Positions 6,211 through 10,285 of a stretch of DNA of 10,285 nt are shown piece by piece. The DNA is from an uncultured Bacilli bacterium (lineage in GTDB: Bacteria > Bacillota_I > Bacilli_A > RF39 > UBA660), in the NCBI GenBank assembly GCA_947624125.1, contig CANQIY010000033.1, positions 1-10,285 on the forward strand. The letters are read 5' to 3'. The position numbers were made by a program, and so were the translations under genes. The notes under the pieces are model-generated. The model had not been told where the DNA came from. It saw only the letters and a program-made list of their open reading frames with translations, and ran no database searches. Each line of letters starts with the position of its first letter. Positions within the stretch are counted from its first letter, which is position 1.

Positions 6211-7106
6211 TAAGCTCTTATATCTTCATATAAATGACTATTAAATTCTCCTTTTTTTAACATATCAATTTCAAATTTATAAGGAGGATAAATTAATTCT
6301 TTAGGATTATCTATATTACTTACATAAGGTGTTTCTAATATTTTAGGAACATCTTTTAATAATTCATTATTAATAATACTCAGGATAGCATTAAAACCAA
6401 TTGTTCCAAAGCCAATGTTTTCATGACGGTCTTTGTGGGAATTACATGGATTTTTGCTATCATTTAGATGCACACATTTTATTCTTTCTAAACCAATTAA
6501 TTTTTTAAATTGTTCTAGAAATTCCGAAAATTTAGTCATATCATAACCAGCATCATTTAAGTGACAACTATCAAGACATACCCCAATATTTTGACTATTT
6601 ACACCATCTAAAATCGTTTTTATTTCTTCTAAAGTTATGCCACATTCACTACCTTTCCCAGCCATTGTTTCAAGTAAAATCATACATCCATCATCTTTAA
6701 CAACATAATTTAGGGCTTCGATAATGTTATTAATTCCCTCATCCTTTGAATGATGCACACTACTACCGGGATGAAGAACTAAATATTTAATTCCTAAAGT
6801 ATTACAGCGAGTAATTTCTTGTTTTAAAAAACTAATAGAAAAATTCCAAGCTTCTTCTTTTTCTTTATTAGCTAAATTAATGATATAAGGTGCATGGCAA
6901 ATAATATTATTTATATCGATATTATTTGCTTGCATTAATTTTTTTGCTTCTTCTAAGTATTCTAAACTAATACTACTTCGAAAAGTATTTTGAGGTGCTC
7001 CCGTATAAAACATAAATGTATTAGCTCCATAGCTTATTGCTTCTTTGATACTACCTACTAATTGGTCTTTGCCAAAATGAACATGACTTCCAATTATCAT
7101 ATACAT
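6186..7106 (-). CDS. nfo: Endonuclease IV (AP endonuclease)
   Basis: Nfo cleaves DNA 5' to abasic sites and clears blocked 3' ends in base-excision repair. It is a TIM barrel with a trinuclear zinc site. Numbered from ATG 7106 (306 aa), all nine metal ligands expected from E. coli Nfo are present: H71 (CHAPY), H112 (LHPGS), E146 (LETMAGKGSE), D179 and H182 (GVCLDSCHLNDAGYD), H213 (VHLNDSK), D226 and H228 (HKDRHENIG), E258 (ILETP). The three family signatures are intact. The frame opens at GTG 7109, but AAGGAG (7117-7112) is 5 nt before ATG 7106, which is preferred; ATG 7100 is also possible. The gene stops at TGA 6186, overlapping the end of the convergent DUF2624-like gene. Its promoter is built into the terminator of the pilin gene upstream. 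I see no intrinsic terminator after it. Confidence 0.96.
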   Translation of the reverse strand: MYMIIGSHVHFGKDQLVGSIKEAISYGANTFMFYTGAPQNTFRSSISLEYLEEAKKLMQANNIDINNIICHAPYIINLANKEKEEAWNFSISFLKQEITRCNTLGIKYLVLHPGSSVHHSKDEGINNIIEALNYVVKDDGCMILLETMAGKGSECGITLEEIKTILDGVNSQNIGVCLDSCHLNDAGYDMTKFSEFLEQFKKLIGLERIKCVHLNDSKNPCNSHKDRHENIGFGTIGFNAILSIINNELLKDVPKILETPYVSNIDNPKELIYPPYKFEIDMLKKGEFNSHLYEDIRAYYKKDENL

Positions 7107-7122
7107 CACTACTCCTTAAAAA

Positions 7123-7151
7123 ATTATAACAAAAAAAAATAACTAAGTAAA
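7123..7151 (-). promoter_or_regulatory. nfo promoter embedded in the upstream terminator
   Basis: A -35 TTTACT (7151-7146), a 17-bp spacer and TATAAT (7128-7123) preceded by TGT (extended -10) lie on the minus strand. The -35 box coincides with the loop and first stem bases of the pilin terminator hairpin, and the spacer covers its U tract. The predicted start (7117-7115) falls on the Shine-Dalgarno AAGGAG, so the nfo leader would be only about 10 nt. Confidence 0.65.
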
Positions 7152-7161
7152 CTTAGTTATT
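7131..7161 (-). terminator. Intrinsic terminator of the 181-aa pilin gene
   Basis: The transcript reads AATAACTAAG-TTTA-CTTAGTTATT, a perfect 10-bp stem with a 4-nt loop (7161-7138), followed by a long U run (7139-7131). The 5' arm begins inside the stop codon TAA (7162-7160). Confidence 0.92.
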
Positions 7162-7705
7162 AAGCTACATCAGTAGATTTGCATTTATACATATCATTCC
7201 CTTGTTCACTTGTTGGGAAATCCATAACATCTTTATCACCATCTGGATTACTTGAGGCATTAAGTAATTTCAACGTTTCATTATGCATTGTTACTGTATA
7301 AGTATAATTACCATCAGCACCTTTTTTAACAACTACTTTACCTTCATATGCTGGTTTATTACCATTGTCCGTAGATGAAATAACAGCTTTGGCATCTTTT
7401 GTAAAATAAGTTGACTTAGCTAGAGCCTCTAAAGTAAAACAATAAGAACCATTAGAACCTCTTTGATAATTATCTGTTCCTGCTGCCCCGATTCCATCAA
7501 CATTTAAACCTAACTCTAAAAGAGTAATAACTTTTGTCGCTGCATCAACAGCACTTTCTCCTTCAAGTGCAAACGCATTTCTTGTCGCTCTATTCATTAA
7601 AGGTAAAATAGTTGAAGCCGCTAACATCATAACAATAGCAAGTACAACGATAACTGCTAATAACTCAATCAAAGTAAAACCTTTCTTATTTTCTAAAGTT
7701 TTCAT
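7160..7705 (-). CDS. Type IV pilin-like protein (class III signal, 181 aa)
   Basis: A prepilin peptidase site, KKG^FTLIELLAV, follows a nine-residue leader (MKTLENKKG). Glu14 (Glu5 of the mature form) and a hydrophobic helix to about residue 36 are typical of type IV pilins and pseudopilins, which are processed by a PilD/ComC-type peptidase and assembled into a cell-surface fibre. The globular part has exactly two cysteines (C89 and C175), a plausible disulfide. It is larger than ComGC, and no com operon is next to it, so it may be a minor pilin or a separate surface protein. The frame opens at GTG 7720 inside the Shine-Dalgarno AGAGGTGA. ATG 7705 gives a normal leader, though the spacing of about 11 nt is long. 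It has its own promoter and terminator. The second pilin-like gene ends 90 bp upstream. Confidence 0.85.
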   Translation of the reverse strand: MKTLENKKGFTLIELLAVIVVLAIVMMLAASTILPLMNRATRNAFALEGESAVDAATKVITLLELGLNVDGIGAAGTDNYQRGSNGSYCFTLEALAKSTYFTKDAKAVISSTDNGNKPAYEGKVVVKKGADGNYTYTVTMHNETLKLLNASSNPDGDKDVMDFPTSEQGNDMYKCKSTDVA

Positions 7706-7737
7706 TATAAAAACTTTCACCTCTATTCTCTAAAATA

Positions 7738-7766
7738 ATCTTACAATAATTATTTATTATTGTCAA
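7738..7766 (-). promoter_or_regulatory. Pilin promoter with dyad in spacer
   Basis: TTGACA (7766-7761), a 17-bp spacer and TAAGAT (7743-7738) lie on the minus strand. The predicted start near 7731 gives a leader of about 26 nt to ATG 7705. The spacer is almost filled by a perfect inverted repeat (7743-7763), which could serve as an operator. Confidence 0.75.
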
Positions 7767-7788
7767 TTGTAAACATTTAATTTTACAA
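7743..7788. repeat. Two adjacent dyads at the pilin promoter
   Basis: The first is ACAATAAT-N5-ATTATTGT (7743-7763), with perfect 8-bp arms spanning the promoter spacer. The second, TTGTAAA-N8-TTTACAA (7767-7788), has perfect 7-bp arms immediately upstream of the -35 box. ACAAT/ATTGT elements recur through the stretch. The second could also fold as a hairpin after the stop of the upstream pilin gene, but it lacks a U tract. Confidence 0.5.
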
Positions 7789-7795
7789 CTTATAC

Positions 7796-8806
7796 TTATG
7801 GTAAATTATTGACATAAGTTTCAGCATCATTTTTTTCTAAAATATTACCTACATTATCAACTATACATAATATATATTGACCATTTTTCGTAATTGTATA
7901 ACTAATTTTATTTGTAAATTCACTCTTTTTTTGGTCATATAGACTATTGCAATGAACATTAGGAGTATAAACATCAAAATAATAACCCGCTATACCAGAG
8001 CCAAAACCATCAGTAGCACTAATGGTAGCAGTTCTTGATGTTGCATTACCAGGATTACTTAAAGAAAAATTTATTATTTTTGGATTTTCATTATCGATTT
8101 TAACATAAACACTAGCACTACGTCTTCTTTTTCCAGTAAGAGTGACGTCATTTGCCCCAGCATCAACCGTATATTGAAAATTATAACGAGAAGTTAAAAT
8201 ATAACCAGAACCCGGATTAACCGTAATTTCACTATTACCTAATTTATTAGCGCCCCCACTACTTGTCCAAAGACATTCGCCTGTATCACAATCTATTAAT
8301 AAGGAATTATTATTACTTAACCCTCTTAAAGTAACACTACCTCTGACCCATGAATTATTATCCGTAATTACATTGTTATTATTAGCTAAAACTTGAATAG
8401 TTACTTCTTCATTCATTTCTCTTAGTTTACTATCATCACAACCATCATTAAGGGGATGAGAAGCACCATCTATAAACTCAGCTTCATAATGTTCACTAAC
8501 TCTTGTCATTTTTACTAAATAACAATTTAATGGTAATGTATTATCGGTTGGGTCTTCTACTTTATTATTTTCATCATAACCATCTAAATAACCTTCATTA
8601 ACTAATGTATCAACAAAAACAATGGTATTACCTGTATCAAAAGCATATTCAGAAGCCGCAACTTCGATATTCGAAATAATATTACCTCTTTGACTTCTTC
8701 TAATTGCGTTAGTTAATGTTGTAACAGCAGGAACAGCAATCATCATTACAATTCCTAATATCAAAATTGACGCAATCATTTCTGTTAAAGTAAATCCCTT
8801 TTTCAT
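7796..8806 (-). CDS. Large pilin-like surface protein with Ig-like C-terminal domain (336 aa)
   Basis: A very short leader MKKG^ precedes FTLTEMIASILILGIVMMIA, the class III (type IV pilin) signal, with Glu9 as the mature Glu5. The rest is three modules: a pilin-like segment to about residue 125; a middle beta-rich region with C173 and C178 (CDTGEC); and a C-terminal part that looks like a bacterial Ig-like surface repeat (YVKIDNENPKI, then TATISATDGFGSGIAGYYF, then an ending with DNVGN, about 234-321). Six cysteines (95, 123, 173, 178, 286, 314) allow three disulfides. At 336 aa it is about twice a typical pilin, so it could be a tip or minor pilin, or a binding module presented through the pilus machinery. 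ATG 8806 follows AAGGTGG closely. It has its own promoter and lies upstream of the 181-aa pilin, which has a separate promoter. The pilin signal is seen; the Ig-like call is pattern recognition. Confidence 0.82.
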   Translation of the reverse strand: MKKGFTLTEMIASILILGIVMMIAVPAVTTLTNAIRRSQRGNIISNIEVAASEYAFDTGNTIVFVDTLVNEGYLDGYDENNKVEDPTDNTLPLNCYLVKMTRVSEHYEAEFIDGASHPLNDGCDDSKLREMNEEVTIQVLANNNNVITDNNSWVRGSVTLRGLSNNNSLLIDCDTGECLWTSSGGANKLGNSEITVNPGSGYILTSRYNFQYTVDAGANDVTLTGKRRRSASVYVKIDNENPKIINFSLSNPGNATSRTATISATDGFGSGIAGYYFDVYTPNVHCNSLYDQKKSEFTNKISYTITKNGQYILCIVDNVGNILEKNDAETYVNNLP

Positions 8807-8822
8807 ATTCCACCTTATTTTA

Positions 8823-8851
8823 ATTTTAACTTATTTATCCTCTTTTTTCAA
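8823..8851 (-). promoter_or_regulatory. Promoter of the 336-aa pilin-like gene
   Basis: TTGAAA (8851-8846), a 17-bp spacer and TAAAAT (8828-8823) lie on the minus strand; a second TAAAAT follows directly (8822-8817). The predicted start near 8816 falls on the first base of the Shine-Dalgarno AAGGTGG (8816-8810), again implying a leader of only about 10 nt. Confidence 0.6.
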
Positions 8852-8867
8852 TAATTAACTTCTAATT

Positions 8868-8897
8868 AAAAAAAATTATGTCAATAAAACATAATTT
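8868..8897 (-). terminator. Intrinsic terminator of the ZIP transporter gene
   Basis: The transcript forms an 8-bp perfect stem AAATTATG/CATAATTT (8897-8890 with 8880-8873) with a 9-nt loop, and the 3' arm runs into a run of U (8875-8868). It begins within the last base of the stop codon. A TTGACA occurs across loop and stem, but no matching -10 was found. Confidence 0.75.
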
Positions 8898-9697
8898 TAA
8901 CCAAATGACACATCTAAAATCATCATTATTACAAAACCTAAAATCGTAAATAAACTAATTAAATTTTTATATTTATTGTTTTGACTTTCCGGAATTAATT
9001 CTGATACCGCAACATATATCATCGCTCCGGCAGCAAAGGATAAAAATAGTGGTAAAATATTTTGGACATACATCACAAGCATACACCCAGCCAGACCAGC
9101 AATGGGTTCAACAATTCCACTTAAGGCTCCATAAGTAAATGATTTTAAACGACTATATTTTTCTCTTCGAAAGGGTAAACTAACTGAAGAACCTTCGGGG
9201 AAATTTTGAATACCTACTCCAACTGCTAACATGAAAGCTGATGATAATGTTGTTCCATCTAGGCCGGATGCAATTGAACCAAAGGCAACACCAATAGCAA
9301 GACCTTCCGGAATATTGTGTAAAGTAATCGAAAACATGAGCATTAAACTGCGTTTAATACCAACTAAATTTTTGATTTTTTTTCTTTGTAAATATTTTTT
9401 AAAAACGATATCTCCTAAAATAAGAATTATACATCCTAAAAGAAAACCAATCGATACCACAAGCCATGATGTCATACCTAAGCGATTAGCCCCATCAATG
9501 GCTGGCTCTAATAAAGACCAAAAAGAAGCCGCTATCATAACACCAGCAGATAATCCTAACATCGCATCTAAGACTGTTCCATTTACTTTTTTAAAAAAGA
9601 AAACAACAGCGGCCCCTAAAGCAGTTATTCCCCAAGTCATTAATGTTGCAATTAATACTTGCATATAAACACTAGCATGAATATAAAAACTAATCAT
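8897..9697 (-). CDS. ZIP family divalent metal (zinc) transporter, GufA/ZupT-like
   Basis: This 266-aa integral membrane protein has about eight hydrophobic segments. ZIP proteins import Zn2+ and related metals (Fe2+, Mn2+) into the cytoplasm. The two metal-binding helices carry the family motifs: TLHNIPEG (H127, N128, E131) in TM4 and IQNFPEG (Q164, N165, E168) in TM5. The QN form of the second motif is typical of the GufA branch. Acidic residues E197 (IVEPIAG) and E233/E237 (SELIPE) lie in later helices. The TM3-TM4 loop is short and basic and lacks the His-rich stretch of eukaryotic ZIPs. The start is ATG 9697 behind a GGGTGG ribosome binding site with only about 4 nt of spacing. The start codon and codons 2-3 lie in one arm of a 13-bp inverted repeat, suggesting translational control. 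No convincing promoter lies between tyrS and this gene. Metal specificity cannot be read from sequence. Confidence 0.92.
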   Translation of the reverse strand: MISFYIHASVYMQVLIATLMTWGITALGAAVVFFFKKVNGTVLDAMLGLSAGVMIAASFWSLLEPAIDGANRLGMTSWLVVSIGFLLGCIILILGDIVFKKYLQRKKIKNLVGIKRSLMLMFSITLHNIPEGLAIGVAFGSIASGLDGTTLSSAFMLAVGVGIQNFPEGSSVSLPFRREKYSRLKSFTYGALSGIVEPIAGLAGCMLVMYVQNILPLFLSFAAGAMIYVAVSELIPESQNNKYKNLISLFTILGFVIMMILDVSFG

Positions 9698-9740
9698 TTT
9701 ACCACCCTATTAATAATATAGAGTTTTTAAAATGATTAGT
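9689..9740 (-). promoter_or_regulatory. Hairpin that can sequester the ZIP start codon
   Basis: In the transcript, ACTAATCATTTTA (9740-9728) is perfectly complementary to TAAAATGATTAGT (9701-9689), 13 bp, with a 26-nt loop. The 3' arm contains the ATG and codons 2-3 of the transporter, and the loop contains the GGGTGG ribosome binding site. The 5' arm also pairs with TGATTA at the end of tyrS (9753-9748), so two alternative folds are possible. Confidence 0.6.
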
Positions 9741-9753
9741 GTAGGCTTAATCA
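9729..9753 (-). terminator. Possible weak terminator after tyrS
   Basis: TGATTA/TAATCA (9753-9748 with 9738-9733) forms a 6-bp stem with a 9-nt loop, followed by only four or five U. The 5' arm includes part of the tyrS stop codon. It is weaker than the other terminators here and competes with the start-codon hairpin for the same sequence. Confidence 0.3.
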
Positions 9754-10285
9754 AAAAGAACTAAATAATATTTTTTCTTACCTTTTTTAATTAAATAAAT
9801 CTTTTCTTCAATAGCATTACCCTTTGTTAAAAGATAATTTTCATCTTTTATTTTCTTATTATTAATACTTATGGCATTTCCATTAATAAGTTCTCTTGCT
9901 TCTCTTTTACTACTACATATTCCCATTAATAATAAATCGATTAATTTTATTTCTTCCTTTATTTTTATTGTTTCAATACCTTTAAAATTATTTATTATAT
10001 CATCTGCTTTTAACTTAATGATTTCTTCACTAAATAAGGCTTGGCTCATTTGTTCGGCTTTATTATATTCTTCTTCCCCATGTAAAAAGGTAATAATTTC
10101 TCTTGCTAATATCTTTTGAGCCTCTCTTGCTTCTTTATTTTTTTCATGTCTTAAAGCAATGTTTTCAATTTCTTCTTTACTTAAGAAAGTTAAACGTTTC
10201 AAATAGTCAATAACTATTTCATCACTAGTATTAATCAAATATTGATATAATTCATAACTAGATGTTTTATTTTTATCAAGCCATA
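9747..10285 (-). CDS. tyrS: Tyrosyl-tRNA synthetase, C-terminal part (5' end beyond right edge)
   Basis: TyrRS activates tyrosine and charges tRNA-Tyr. The frame is open to the right edge and begins W-L-D-K-N-K-T-S-S-Y-E-L-Y-Q-Y, matching the segment after the KMSKS-type loop in bacterial TyrRS (WLD.NKTSPY..YQFW in Geobacillus, from memory). LINTSDEIVIDYLKRLTFLSKEEIE and HGEEEYNKAEQMSQALFSE follow as in the alpha-helical anticodon-binding domain. The end is the S4-like RNA-binding domain (LIDLLLMGICSSKREARELI, then GNAISINN, then KKGKKKYYLVLFD). Roughly 178 codons are visible. The Rossmann domain, start and any T-box leader lie outside the window, so the in-frame TTG at 10238 is not the real start. 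Stop TAA is at 9749-9747. The ZIP transporter follows after 49 bp with no clear promoter between, so co-transcription is possible. Confidence 0.96.
   Translation of the reverse strand, partial: WLDKNKTSSYELYQYLINTSDEIVIDYLKRLTFLSKEEIENIALRHEKNKEAREAQKILAREIITFLHGEEEYNKAEQMSQALFSEEIIKLKADDIINNFKGIETIKIKEEIKLIDLLLMGICSSKREARELINGNAISINNKKIKDENYLLTKGNAIEEKIYLIKKGKKKYYLVLFD

Noticed and set aside
8865..8890. TTGACA within the ZIP terminator as a -35 box for the downstream pilin-like gene.
   Set aside because: No acceptable -10 lies 16-18 bp away; TTGAAA-17-TAAAAT further downstream is a better promoter.
9231..9668. 145-codon + strand open frame opposite the ZIP transporter.
   Set aside because: Shadow of a well-supported membrane protein; no start signals and no recognisable motifs.
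9721..9752. TTGATT-17-TTTAAA between tyrS and the ZIP gene as a promoter.
   Set aside because: The -10 is poor and there is no extended -10. It cannot be excluded, and if real it would undermine the hairpin model because the upstream arm would not be transcribed.
9871..10119. 82-codon + strand open frame opposite tyrS.
   Set aside because: Shadow of the conserved TyrRS C-terminal domain.

Overview
The window is a very AT-rich stretch (roughly a quarter to 30% GC by eye) from a low-GC Gram-positive-type bacterium. Gene content fits an uncultured gut member of the Bacilli/Erysipelotrichia or Mollicutes-like group (RF39 and relatives): a HelD-type helicase, zinc-ribbon L33, EF-P, a transpeptidase PBP (so it has a peptidoglycan wall), Nfo and a Bacillus-like TyrRS. 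Trp is encoded by TGG, and the one TGA (end of nfo) falls where the family ends, so the standard bacterial code applies. The taxonomic placement is inference.

Layout, left to right; every gene is on the minus strand except one. 1-76: the first 19 bases of a gene running off the left edge, preceded by a promoter whose spacer holds a run of eight G (C8 on the + strand). 82-524: a small orphan gene with its own promoter and terminator. 544-874: no intact gene, but a perfect consensus promoter and an intrinsic terminator bound a roughly 290-nt transcription unit, either a small RNA or a decayed gene. 915-3111: helD. 3126-3942: an rpmG-efp operon whose promoter starts inside the end of the preceding gene. 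3929-5866: a class B penicillin-binding protein of the PbpA/PbpH (elongation) type. 5950-6210: the only + strand gene, a DUF2624/YqfT-like protein that overlaps nfo tail to tail. 6186-7151: nfo (endonuclease IV). 7131-8851: two type IV pilin-like proteins, each with its own promoter. 8868-9697: a ZIP metal transporter whose start codon can be buried in a 13-bp hairpin. 9747-10285: the 3' end of tyrS, running off the right edge.

The core genes are housekeeping: transcription recycling (HelD), translation (EF-P, L33, TyrRS), wall synthesis (PBP), base-excision repair (Nfo) and metal uptake (ZIP). The two pilin-like proteins are probably surface or competence/pilus substrates; no assembly ATPase, platform protein or prepilin peptidase is present here. 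The genome is very compact: terminators overlap stop codons, promoters sit inside preceding genes or terminators, and predicted transcription starts can fall almost on the Shine-Dalgarno sequence.

I see no CRISPR array, IS element, tRNA or rRNA, and no complete new multi-gene system. The most interesting signals are regulatory: a likely phase-variable promoter (50-76), a promoter-terminator unit without an intact gene (553-874), a start-codon-sequestering hairpin before the ZIP transporter (9689-9753), and dyads at a pilin promoter (7743-7788).
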